A stretch of 64,000 nt of DNA from Beroe forskalii. Its lineage: Eukaryota > Ctenophora > Nuda > Beroida > Beroidae. A program made the position numbers and the translations under genes. The notes beneath the pieces were generated by a model. The model did not search any database. It was not told the origin of the DNA and saw nothing but the letters and a program-made list of their open reading frames with translations. Position 1 is the stretch's first letter. Every line of letters begins with the position of its first letter. Shown in pieces: positions 34,996-46,683 of this stretch. Location: positions 558,001 to 622,000 of the forward strand of contig WFMF01000034.1 in the NCBI GenBank assembly GCA_011033025.1. Reading direction: 5' to 3'.

Positions 34996-37900
34996 CTAAT
35001 TAATCCCCCTCTCGTGGGAAATGTAATCCTCCCAACTGGTTGCAAACTCCCCGAACACCCTCGAGTCCTGGACCCAGGGACACGGGTCGTTGCTATAGTT
35101 CGAGACGACCGCGTACGCGTCCTCAATCATAGCGATACAGACGGACAAGACAACGTAGATGAAGAAACAGACGTAGGAGAAGAGATAGATTTTAGAGAAG
35201 ATGTAGATAGCGTACTGCCCGGGGATTGAGTTGGTGGTTTCAACCAGAATGAAGGTGGGTGGGAAGGTGTTAGGAGGGAGATGCGAAAAAAGGAGGGTTG
35301 GGGGTTAGGAGGGAGATGCGAAAAAAGGGAAGGGGGGGTTAAAAGGGAGATGCGAAAAAAGGAAAGGGGGGGTTAGGGGATAGAGGCGAAAAAGGGAGGG
35401 TTGTGGGGTTAGGCGGGAGATGCGAAAAAAGGAGGGTTGGGGGTTAGGAGGCAGATGCGAAAAAAGGGAAGGTTGGGGGGTTAGGAGGGAGAAGCGAAAA
35501 GATTGGAGGGTTGGTTAGCTTAGGAGAGGGATGCAAAAAGGGAAGGATTTGACTTTCGGGGTAAGGAGATAGCTCAGGCGAATAAGGGAGGGTTGTGGGG
35601 TAAGGGGGAGGTCAGAAGTGGAAAAGAAATATAGTCGGTGGTTTCAACCAGACTGTGGGGAGGGGTAGAAGGTGTTAGAAGGGAGATGCGAAAAAGAAAG
35701 GAAGGTTGGGGGTTAGAGGGGAGATGCGAAAAAAGGGAAGGGGGTTAGGAGAGAGATGCGAAGAAGAAGGGAAGGTTGGGGGTGAGGGAGAGGCAAAAGA
35801 GGAGGTAGGGTAAGGGGGAGGTTATAAGTTGAAAAATAAAGAAAGTTTGTGGTTTCAACCAGACTGTTAGGAGGGGTAGAAGGTGTTAGGCGAAGGAGTA
35901 CTAGGGGCAAGGTATTCATCCCTTCTTCCTCCGAGGTAGGGAAGGGGGGAGAAAAGTGGGAACGAAGCAGAAAGTAATATTTGGGGGGGGGGGGCTGAGG
36001 GGGAGTTACTGGGACGAATACAATAGAGGAATGAGGTGGGAGAACGGAAAAGTAAGGTAGTGTAAGGGAAAAGGAAGGTACACTGATAAAAGTATCTTCT
36101 AAAATCTACCCACATGAAGGTTGTGAACATGTCATCTCCATTGAGAAGAGAGAAGAGCGTCTCTAACGTCAGCCAGAACGTGCTGAACTTGGTGTTGTAA
36201 GGACTGAGAACCAGCCACCCGCATAACACGTACGCTAGTGATACAATGATGAAAGGAGGGAGGGGTTGGATCTCGAAATAGGGCCGGGATAAAATATTGA
36301 ATCGGAATATGGATTTGATAGAGATTCTGATTTCAGCATTAACCCTACTGAAACCGGCCGTTTTTCCTTCATCCAGACCCAGATCCAGTCAAAACAACCT
36401 AGACCTATCTAGACACTATAATTAGTTTACGAAGATACCAGCACCAGCAGACTGCTTCTGAGTCATAACCTTGATATGAAGAGGATGGCAAGGTTGAAAC
36501 AACTTCTTGCCCTATTTACTTATTTAGTAAAGTTAACGGTAGAAAGTGGTGTGGCAAACCGATGAAAGTTCACAAAATATACTAATCTATTTACTAACTC
36601 ACATGACGCATATCATGAACCTAGCCAGGTGAGGCATGGCCACCACGATAGTGTTGATAATGGAGGAGTAGTGTCTACTGAAGGTCAGATACCTCAGCAG
36701 CCCCATGTACGACAACCACACTCCGATACCTGCAGGCGGAAGGTTAGGTTTCATCTCTCCTTACACTACCCAACCCTCCCTGCAGTCGATTTGAAACCAC
36801 CAACTTTATATCTTTTTCCACCGAACAAACCCTATACTATTACTACTAATTGCATTTCTCTCTCCCCTAACACCACAACCCCAGCCCCATGTACAACAAC
36901 CACACCCCGATACCTGCGAGAGGGAAGGTTTGAGATAATCAGCTTATTATTTCATTACGAATTTGGGATTACTTATTTGCTTGAATTTTCGAAAAGGAGG
37001 ATTCGAGATAGATCGTTCAGTAGGTGTTGGGGTTGTGGAATAATTGCTGGGTATCACGATCCAATCGATGAGAAAACACCATACAATCTGAAGAATTCCC
37101 CTATAATTCCATGTTTAATTCCTGTTTAATTCCCCTATAATTCCTGCCACTTATTACCCAGGAAGAGTGCACAAGTCGAAGTAATACTGCACTCCGGTGT
37201 CAATAAGGGTTTTAAAGACGGCTGACACCAGGAGGTTGAGATCAGCCACCATGATACAGATGTGCCAGTAGTTCACGAAGCTCATCTTCTCAGCCCGGTT
37301 CAGGCGGCGCTTGTACGTGTTCCTGGAGAAGGGGAAGGGGTCAGAAAACACGGAATTTTTAAAACGAAACTGTCAAATTTCAGCATTGAAACAATAAAAT
37401 ATCTGATTATCTGAATTGCAATTTGCTCATTGCTTCGTTGGGTGAGCCTGATCATGGTCCGATTTATTGAGTGAGTTATTCCCAATACAAAGGCGAAGAG
37501 GGTAGCTACTGTAACTCACTCTATAAAATCCCTGGTGGTAACGTAGAGGGACCGCGCATCGAACATCTTCTTGATAACACAAAATGTTGACACCAGTGTC
37601 ACCAGGATTACAGACAAATCCAGGGCAAAGTAGAGGTAGTAGACGATGAATTCTTTTGTGGCAGCACTGTCGTTTGGATCTTGAACTATCGGCGAGTTTT
37701 TCATGATCAGTTCGTATTCCATGACGGTGTCCAGCTCCAATCCCGTTTCCATGGAGTTCTGAGAGAAGGTGATGTCATTATCAGGGTTTAAAATGGTGAA
37801 TTGTTGAAGGTTATAGGGGTTATAAATTCAACTGGATAGATTCAATACTGCATAATTAAATTAATTATGTCCGATTTCTCCCAATTGACAGGTATTGGGA

Positions 37901-40900
37901 ACACTAAATTCGACCCAATTTATGTCATCATTACAAGTAACATCTGGAAACTAACGGAGAATATGAGACTGTAGGTAAGGTTGACACTGTGCGGTCTGCT
38001 CAGGTATCTTATCAACAGGAGGTGAAGTTGGAACTCGAACGTGTACCTAGGTGTGATATGTTGTGAAAAAAGGTACATTTTTGAGAATTTTTAAGAATCA
38101 GACAAATATTTTCGCTGTTGAATTTATTATTTTTTTCGTAAAAAAATGTATGTAGGTATGCTGTCCTTTCAAACTATTCAACGTTCATTCGGTTCACAGC
38201 ATTTCTAAACTCACGTTAGGAGCCCTTGCTCGTACCCCTTCACTGAGAAATTGTCCTTCTGATCCAACACACACTGGTAATCACACCTGGCCAGAAATTA
38301 AACTATGCTAAATCAATGGTCAATACTTCAATACCTTCTCAGTTTAAGGGCTGTGTAGATACAACCGAGACGAAGTCGAGGCGGTTGCACGTGAGGCGGT
38401 TGCACGTGAGATATTGACAAGATAATCAGTAAACTTGAGTTGAAATGAATTGTTCCTAGACCCTTCAAAATGGAAATGAAGCTCCTTGACTACTTACAGA
38501 GGACATCGGACGGTAGTGCTTGCTTCCATTATAGTCTTGTTCCACGTTACGTTCCAGTTCTGATCTATGCTGACTTCTTTGTAGTGAGTGATGTTAACCT
38601 GAGATAACGCGTGATTTTAATGAGTGGTTTTCTGAATAAAATCACAAGAATTGATGTCACGAGTTCGGAAAAGATGACAAAAATTCTTAAATTCCCATTG
38701 CACCATGTATTAACGTAGATTATACTGTTAAATTAGTATCACGTTCGTTTAAATGGTGTGAGTGGAAATTTGAGAATTTCAGAGTACGTTTTCAGAAACT
38801 CTACCTTGACTGGAGGTGGGTAGTCAGGGTCGAGTCCATTAGGGTACCCCAGGAGAGAGATGGCTATCTCTGAGAGACAGAAGTATTCTCCCACAGCAGT
38901 AGTGGTAATGTTATCCAACTCTTCGAAACTGTAGACTTTCTCAACTCCGTCGTCCATGTACCTCTAACCGGGGAATAAAGTGGCGATTTTAAACCTTAGA
39001 AGTTAGTGGGCGTTTTAAACCTTATCAGAAGTTAGTGGACTTTCTAAACCCTATCAAGTCAGAATAGGTGAGCGGTCGTTTTTGATTTGAAATTGAAGGT
39101 TCAGGTACGCCATTTCTACTGCAACCAAACAAGTTAACAATTTGAGTGAAAATTGTAGTCAATTTGAGCGACCATAACCGCTATTATCATGGATTTAATG
39201 AATAGTGAGTAAACATGAGTGACTAAATAGTGAAAAGATGAATTCTAACCGCTTGTTTTGTAAGAAAAAAGAGAGGAAAAATTAAAAAAAGAGAGAAAAA
39301 ATAAATATAAGAAGAGAGATAAAACTGCAATTCTCACCGGCACGAGGAGGTTGGAGATGGTTTGCTTGATCTCCGCAACTGCCGTCTTCAGTCCGTAGTT
39401 GTTGTTTGTCAGGGAAACTACCATTATAGTAATCAGCAGGATCTTGGTAAACTGAAAATAACCGCGTGTTTCGCATACTTTCATATCGCTGAATTGAACA
39501 AGCATTGTAACCTTGAGTAATTTGTCAATTTGAGACAAGGTGATGACTTGATGGAAAAACAGACGCGGAATTATTTGGTACCTGTAAAAGGACAGTCCAA
39601 GGTCGATTAAGAACCGCCTTTCCTCTGTTTCGTTTGGCGAAGAAAACCCTCAGCTTCTCCCTGATAGCGTGGATAGAGGAATTTAGGTCTTCTTTTTTTT
39701 TTAACTAGCATTAGATGATGCAGCACTGTGGATACAAGAACATGAGCAACAAACATTCTAAAACCAAAAAATATAAATTTGATCAACAACAGGCAGGCAG
39801 GCCATCAAGAGTTTCAAAATGCATTGAATTTTCTCCTCATCTTATTAGAACGCTCACCCACGAGCCTCTGAAATCTGCACGTGTTCCTGCACATGTTTCT
39901 GCACGTGTTACTCACGTGTAACTCACGTGTTACTCACGTGTTACTCACGTGTTACTCACGTGTTACTCACGTGTTACTCACGTGTTACTCACGAGTTACT
40001 CACGTGGTATTGGGGGAGGTGCTGGTGCAGGAAGGGGATGGTGGAAAGGTCTGGATCCGTGCCAGACATGGAGTCAGTGCTGGCCAAGGAGTCCGGGGTG
40101 GGCGGGAAAGTGGCTTTGGGGAGGGAGGGGCTGGGAGGGCGTGGCTCCGGCGGTCTGGCGTTAGTCCAAGGTGCCACCTGGCTATTCCGACCTGAGCGGG
40201 AGATGGGTCGTCTAAAGAGACAGAACTGAAAACATGGCCCAGAAAGTTGTGATTACATCTGTGGATTCATGACACAAGTCCATTAAAAAAAGAAAAACTT
40301 AGAACAAATAAAGAAAAAAACATGCAACCAACGTCGGCCGAGCAGTGTCTGATTTGTTTCCACAGATCCTCCAGAATTTCCGATGTATGACATTGTTTGC
40401 AATGCTTCAAAATATCTTAAAAACGTGCAAAAAATACTCTCCGCTCTTCTGTAAACTTACAGAAAACTCAAAACTCTTTCATGCGACTAGTAGAAATTGT
40501 TAGGAAGGAACAACGTGCTGGCAACAGAACAAAATCTTCCACAGAAAGCGGCTCACGGTCAAAAATAAAATGCTTTTCACCAATGGAAATGTTTGAATTT
40601 TGTACAATGTGTTTTGGGTACATTTCATACCCATCAGATGATAGTAATATGATATGCAATGTATGCCATGATATGTGGTTTTATTTCAAGAGTACATCCT
40701 GATAACCTTTTACTTTGATTTTAGACACTTCAGAAATTCAAGAGTTGAACCAGGGTTTGGGCCGTATAACTAATATTCGCCTTAATTAAACTGGCCTTAC
40801 TAAGGATAAACATTTTTATCATCATCAAATATTTAGCCAAAAACCCGCTGTTCGACGAAAATTGTTCACTTGCTTACCAAGGATTTTTTGGGTGAAATAA

Positions 40901-41432
40901 TCAACAAAACCCATTATGATATTCAATTCAATGAAATGCATGAAAGACTCCAATCCCCTTCTGATCTCACGACTTGGGTCATAGAAATATCGTTCAATTT
41001 GATGAAAAGCTGTATTTAACTTGTCAGACGTTACGTTGTCTGACTCGCTGGTAGACAAAAGTCAAAGAATTTCATTATAAAATCTTATTGGCCTCTAAAT
41101 AAAGATGTCCTTGTGTTTTTGTAAGTTAAACAGATATTTAAGAATTTGACAGTACCCGTACGTTGGTAGGAAGGAGGTTGGGATGACTGGAAGGAGGCAA
41201 AGGACGCTGTGGTGTAGAAGGAGTGATCCGTTACCAAGGAAACTGGTTCAGGTGGTGGAAGCAGCACTTCATTTGCTTGCGGATTGAATGGGGGAGGACA
41301 GGACTGGGTGCGTGTGGTATCAGGAGGTATGGTAGGTGGGTCTGTCATCAGAGAGAAGGAAGCGTTGGAGAGGGAGTTGGGGTCATCTTCAGGAAGGGTG
41401 AGACCCAGGAATTTGTTGTTTGACAACATCAT
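34996..41432 (-). CDS. MCOLN: Mucolipin (TRPML) cation channel
   Basis: Exons are 41432-41156 (start, proline-rich), 40225-40004, 39660-39582, 39451-39338, 38963-38805, 38598-38498, 38286-38215, 38046-37956, 37758-37520, 37322-37158, 36729-36603, 36248-36114 and 35248-34996. The core is about 590 residues, normal for the family. Landmarks are the basic N-terminal patch RVFFAKRNRGK, a luminal domain with NIT, NVT and NKT glycosylation sites and paired cysteines, the RYLTF segment of S4-S5, CGWLVLSPY and the pore filter LNGDDMF. Mucolipins release calcium from late endosomes and lysosomes and are gated by PI(3,5)P2. The N-terminal exon is less certain than the rest. Two acceptors read CAT instead of CAG, and three junctions are one base out with strict GT donors. 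Confidence 0.93.
35255..35900. repeat. G-rich minisatellite with two extra mucolipin acceptors
   Basis: Repeats of a unit like gttaggagggagatgcgaaaaaaggga run across the last mucolipin intron. Within it, the start of the last exon (minus, TCTGGTTGAAACCAC) is repeated at about 35640-35655 and 35850-35866, each directly after CAG. Confidence 0.85.
36885..36930 (-). repeat. Extra copy of a mucolipin splice acceptor
   Basis: Minus strand reads CTCGCAG then GTATCGGGGTGTGGTTGTTG, against the real exon at 36729: CTGCAG then GTATCGGAGTGTGGTTGTCG. The copy sits about 180 bases upstream in the intron and loses the frame soon after. Confidence 0.85.
39878..40008 (-). promoter_or_regulatory. 11-bp array of CACGTG boxes and splice donors
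   Basis: About nine units of gttactcacgt lie directly after a mucolipin coding exon. Read minus, each unit is CACGTGAGTAA, so nearly every one carries both a CACGTG E-box and a strong GTGAGT donor. About ten CACGTG boxes fall within 130 bases. The exon border at 40003/40004 is the first unit. CACGTG is the core of the site bound by MiT/TFE factors that control lysosomal genes, mucolipin among them in mammals. A regulatory role here is inference. Confidence 0.75.
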
Positions 41433-44023
41433 GATGACTGATGAAGAGACACCTGAAGGTATAGGGGGTTTTAAATTCTGCTCTTGTTCCTATACTTCTA
41501 ATGATCATTGACCCCCTTGAGCTCTTAGATTTGGGAATTGACTTTGACATGAGGTTTAAGTTAAATACAGGCCCAAATCAGCCCAGGCCCGAGTTTTATA
41601 ATCCTGATCCTGTAAAATATTTGAAAATTAAGGGGGCAAAAATCATTTCCCTGCCAACTTAAAGTTAACCCAAGTTGCATCAGATTAAAATATTAAAATT
41701 CACCTTTTGCAAGTATATGAAATGCAGTTGCAGTTACAGTGCCTTGCCGAAAATCGACACCACGAAGGGTAAAATTATCAGCAACCCCACACGAAGACGG
41801 ATCAAGTGACCAGCAAATAATAATATTTTATTAAACGAGGGTGTACGTGAATATGCGTCGTTCTAATACTAATAGAATTCTTCGAGATCTAATTCTAAAA
41901 CCGGGAAATTTCAGGAATATTTCAAGCGTGATATTCTTGAAAAAATTCTTCAAATAAGCAAATATATGATGCAAAATACAAAACGCAAAATGACGTAAAT
42001 CACTTCAGTGAAAATGATTTTCACTGTATTGAGTTTCAAATGTAATATGTAGCACCGCGACCATTCATCTCACGTGTGAATAAAATTGTCAAAAACTCAT
42101 GAAAAGTAGCAGTCAAACGTAAATCTGAGAATGACCTAATCCTAAAAACCATTGATTTTACACAAAGTTGTGTTTATAGTGTACATGAACTTGAAGATTC
42201 GTGTACACTGTACATTGGAATTTGTAAAATCTATACCTTGAGTACCTGAAGGGAAAGCTGCAGGAGGAACGGAGGAGTATAACATGATTACATCATCAGA
42301 GGATTATCAAGTTTTGGGAACTGTGGTCACAGGACAGGACGCTCGATAGCTTCAAGAGACCCCTTAATGAGAAGTTTCTTACTGGAGATGAGGAGTCCTC
42401 ATCTGCAGCAAGTGTTGCGAACTGTACATATCTTGATGTGGTCACAGGACACTCGCCCCAGGAGACATATTCTGATATTCCTCGTCATCAGAGGAGTATC
42501 AAGCTTTTGGAGCTGCGCTGGATCTCAAGGGGACTTATCCCTCCTCCTTCTCCTTCGCAAGTCTCTGTTAGCAAGTAGTTCTGAATGTCATTCAGGGTTC
42601 ATAGTGCTATGATCTAGGAGTGTGATGGAGGGTGAGAGATGTGTTGGAATGCATGGAATAAAGCAAATATAACATGGGTGACAATTTAAATGTAAATGTA
42701 AAATCTCAAGAAGCAATCTTATCATCCCCAAATCCAATAAATCCTAGTAATTTAAATCATGATCAAATAATTAGATTTAAATCATATTCATCTACAATTT
42801 AAAATCAAGATTTTCGTATCAATCGAAACAAATGAAACGACATCGTAAGATATTTTCATAACTACAAAATATGATCTCATGGAATGTTACAAGGCAATAA
42901 TCATAATATTTCTCATTAAACTTTATTAACCTTAACGAGAATGTTCAGGTACTCAAATAAATTTCGTAATATTTCAACTTAAGTCTTTTGGTAAAATTTT
43001 AGATCTTTTTATATTTTATTTTCAAATACAATTCATATAACCCAGAATTACCAACTTAAATTCTTTAAAATTGTGATACCAGAAAACCTTCATGCCATAA
43101 CAAGAATGTGTTTTAAATTCAATGGAGTCATTCTCCAGTCGCATTTTTCAGAAAATGAGCAAATAAATTCTTGGACTTTCGCAAACTTATTTGTACTAAT
43201 TGTGAGATAAATTGCTCAACAAACCTTCCGAGTTATCATCATACAAATCATATAATAGATGCAACATTCATGTTAAAAATTAAACGTAAAATTAAAATCA
43301 AATATATCGTGATATCAATATAACGCAGTTCAAGGAGGAATTAAGGTTCGAACCCTACTTCAGATTGGTGCTCGTTTAACAATATCATCAGTTAAAGCTC
43401 GTTTCTTTTCTTAATTTCAATATTCCATTCCAAACAGATTTTAGGTAATTTTTACGTAGATGCAAAATAACTGCGTAATTCGGTGCTGGAAAAATTTCAG
43501 AATGATTCTCGAAGTCGCGACACCTGAGTTATTCCAATTATCTGTCGTGGAACTCAAACCATGTTCCAGAGACTGCTGTTTCTGTTACAACCGATGAAAC
43601 CGCCTATAAAATCCAGAAATCCTAAATATCGTCCTTATTCACACGATCCGGAGCGTTTTCTTGAATGAATTGATTGAGCTGCGTCAAAAAATCGATAAAT
43701 AAATTGTTTTCTTGAATAAATAAATTGTTTTCTTGAATCCCTATTCTTTATTGCCATCTTATTTTCATAACGAGGGTTTGAAGTATTTCCATAAATTTCT
43801 TGAAAAGCAGCCCATTTGGAAGCCGCTGGTACGTTGACATATAACGGTGATGAAGACCTTTCCAAAAGATGCACAGGATTATCAGCAACAAGATGCACAA
43901 TAGGATATATCATGAATCTGAAAGCAGCAACACGGCATTGCTGTCAGACCAGTTTCAAGTCCAATATAGTCCAGATAAAGGGTCCTCAAATATAATAATG
44001 GAATTCTAAAACAATCACTGTCT
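41433..44023. other. No supported gene
   Basis: Upstream of the mucolipin start and downstream of the SLAIN-like gene. AT-rich. Around 42260-42600 the phrase catcagagga.tatcaag occurs twice, suggesting a small local duplication. No domain is recognised. Confidence 0.45.
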
Positions 44024-46202
44024 TCAGTAGCAGCCTGCATCCCACGTTTCCTGGTTTTGTTTCGCTGACGGTTTCTTGATGCTGCTGCGAGCAGCTATTC
44101 GGCCCCTAGGAGCAGCGATCCCACTAGCTCCCCTCCCAGCTCCCCCTGAGGATGGTTTGGGGATCCCACCTCCCCTCCCTCCATTACCCCGGGGCTTCTG
44201 AATACCACTCGGCTTCTGGATGCCGGACTTGGCGATACCTGGGGTGCAAAAATGATTTACAATTGGGTATTTTTTTCTAAAATTTGATTTCTTTCTAAAA
44301 ATTGAAAATCGTATTAGAATTGCTCAAGAAAAATCAATCTCGAATCATATTTCCGAGACTAGCTTAAAACACCAGGCTCTCTTTTGCAGGGCTCACCAAA
44401 ATGGAGAGAAACCATTACACCTCGCAAATGGTTGTGATGGTCTGTGAAAATTGTACCAAAAAATATAAGGTTCACCTGATTTGGCGCGGGAGGAGGGTTG
44501 TGAGGAGGAGCGAGGGCTGCCCGGTTGGGAGGACGCCTTAGCCTCGTGCTGGGATATCTTGGACTGGTGGGTGGACGAGAGGTCGGGGGACGCTTGAGCA
44601 CGAGGACGAGGTTTGGGGGTTCCGGCTGGGACGAGTCATGGTGGCCGTGTTTACTCGTGGACGAGCAAGTCCTCGGCCTCGTGCCGGGGCGGAAGCAGTG
44701 GGTCGTCTCAGGCTGAAATTGATGGTGTTATTAGTAAGTGATCTCTCACAAGAGAACAGCAAAGTAGAAAGTGGTCCTGATGATATCGATAGACAGAACC
44801 AAGCGAGTCATTTAATCATTCACATATTTACGATAATTGAGTGGCCTGAGGACCTACCCTTGACAGGAAGTTTGTACATCTTTGGCCGGAACTTCTGGTA
44901 CCATGACAGCCTCATTTCCCTTACTCTGCTCACCCTCTGCTCCATGTTGCTCAGTCTCTGACCTGTGTTGCTCACTTTCTGCTGCTCTTTGTTGCTCCAA
45001 CTCTGCCCGGGCAGAGCTGAGGAAGCTGTCTGCCGAGCTGCTACCCAGCAAACTCGGCTGTGCCTCGTCAGAGTTGGAGGGACGCACCCGACGACTCAGT
45101 CCTGGAGTAAGAAGAGTTATGTACCTTTCTGTCCGTGAAGATGAGATTAAGAGATTTGTGTTTTATCTCTATTATCTGAAAGAATGAAGAGCAGGCCAAA
45201 AAGAGCATTCAGACGAACAGGGATTGTTTTTTTAATCGTTTGATCGTTCATCGTAAAGGTTTCAGTTCCAACGGACATCAAATCAACTGGAGTATTGGAC
45301 TTCACAACATAACACCATCTTTTCCACTCACCTGAGCCCCTGACTCGTGGACTGCTCACGGACCCCTTCGCCACCCCTCCTCCTCCTGCTCCTGCTCCCT
45401 TTACACTGCGTACTGGAGGGGGCTTCAGCATGGACTCTTGGTCACGCACTGAAGGAGTTGAGTTGAAGATCAGCGGCAAATATCGTGGTAGTTTGGGAGG
45501 ATAACTCATCTTAGTTGAGTTATACCTCCCAAAATGGCACGATATCAGCCACTGACCAAAAACAAATACCGACGGTTATTGCAACGAATAGCGAAAATTC
45601 ACCACACTCGAGTTTTAGTTTAATTGTTCAAAGAATATGAGAAGATGTTTAACGGAGACTGTTTTCTAACCATCTGTTGTGCTGACTTCAGTTTCTTCGG
45701 TCTGTGTAAGGGAGGGAGTGTGTGCTACTGGAGTGTGTGTTGCACCTGGCAATAATACACAAGTTAGACTTTCAAGTAGTCGTAACTAGAGTTTGGAAAA
45801 AGTAGGACTGTAGGAGTAAACATTTCTCAGGGTTTAAGAAACATATAAAACAGTAGGGGCTAGTTTCAGGAATATTTAAGCAACGGTTTTGGAATGGTCA
45901 GATTCTAAATCTAGAGTAAAATTTCGAGTAATCAGTATTGAGTATTACACTTTAACAACAAGAGTATTACACTTTAACAACAAGAGTATTACACTTTAAC
46001 AATAAGAATTAAATTTCGAACTGACCTGTTCTGGCTAATAGGTCTCCAGACGTGGAACGAGCTGAAATAATAATTCCATGTTTAGTTTGAAATTATCAAA
46101 AGTCAATCAAGAATAAGTTGAAACATGGAAACACGTATTTGATGAAAAGATAAAATGAATAAGTCTCACCTATTCCTTTGCTCGATAATCTTGTGAGAGG
46201 GG
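44024..46202 (-). CDS. SLAIN: SLAIN-like microtubule plus-end protein, C-terminal part
   Basis: Exons are 46202-46170 (33 bases), 46061-46026 (36), 45745-45671 (75), 45448-45332 (117), 45101-44858, 44625-44476 (or from 44712) and 44238-44024. The first four are multiples of three with phase 1 borders. The product is low-complexity, rich in Ser, Pro and Arg, with repeats such as SGIQKPSGIQKPRG. It ends ETWDAGCY, like the WxxGCY end of SLAIN1/2, which track growing microtubule ends and bind EB proteins, CLIPs and ch-TOG. The fifth to sixth exon junction is one base out, or the sixth exon holds a one-base shift. Upstream exons, including the expected coiled coil, are not found; a minisatellite and a broken LINE lie there. 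The assignment rests mainly on the C-terminal motif and composition. Confidence 0.58.
45955..46012. repeat. 22-bp repeat near a SLAIN splice donor
   Basis: Three copies of gagtattacactttaacaaca lie about 15 bases downstream (minus strand) of the donor after exon 46061-46026. Confidence 0.85.
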
Positions 46203-46219
46203 CTGAAAATGATAAGGGT

Positions 46220-46650
46220 TAACAATGTTGAGGAGAACGGAACCTTAGCAACAACGGCACCATATTAACAAAGGAACCATATTAACAACGGCACCTCATT
46301 AAGAACGGTACCTTATTAAGAACGGTACCTTATTAAGAACGGTACCTTATTAAGAACGGTACCTTATCAACAACGGTACTTTATCAACATCTTTAGTCTT
46401 TACCTTATCAACAACGAAACCGTATTAACAACGGTACCTTATTAAGGTCGGTGCCTTATAAAGGTCGGTTCCTTATTAACAACGGTACATCGTTAACAAC
46501 GGTACCTCGTTAACAACGGTACCTCGTTAACGATGGTGCCTCGTTAACGACGGCACGTTACTAACAACGGTACCTTATTAACAACGATACCTTATCAACA
46601 ACGGTACCTTATTAACAACGGCACCTTATTAACAACGGTACCTAATTACG
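46220..46650. repeat. 17-bp minisatellite upstream of a SLAIN acceptor
   Basis: About 25 degenerate copies of cttattaacaacggtac (variants with aagaacgg, cgttaacaacgg). It starts about 20-40 bases from the 3' splice site of exon 46202-46170. Confidence 0.9.
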
Positions 46651-46683
46651 CAGTCCTCCTATTAAAGTTGAACCATCTAAACC

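Noticed and set aside
40825-41058. Candidate mucolipin exon (FMHFIELNIIMGFVDYF)
   Set aside because: It has an acceptor and a GTAAGC donor, but its phases do not join neighbouring exons and it does not resemble mucolipin.
42367-42612. 81-residue plus-strand frame
   Set aside because: No domain, no splice context, and it covers a small local duplication.
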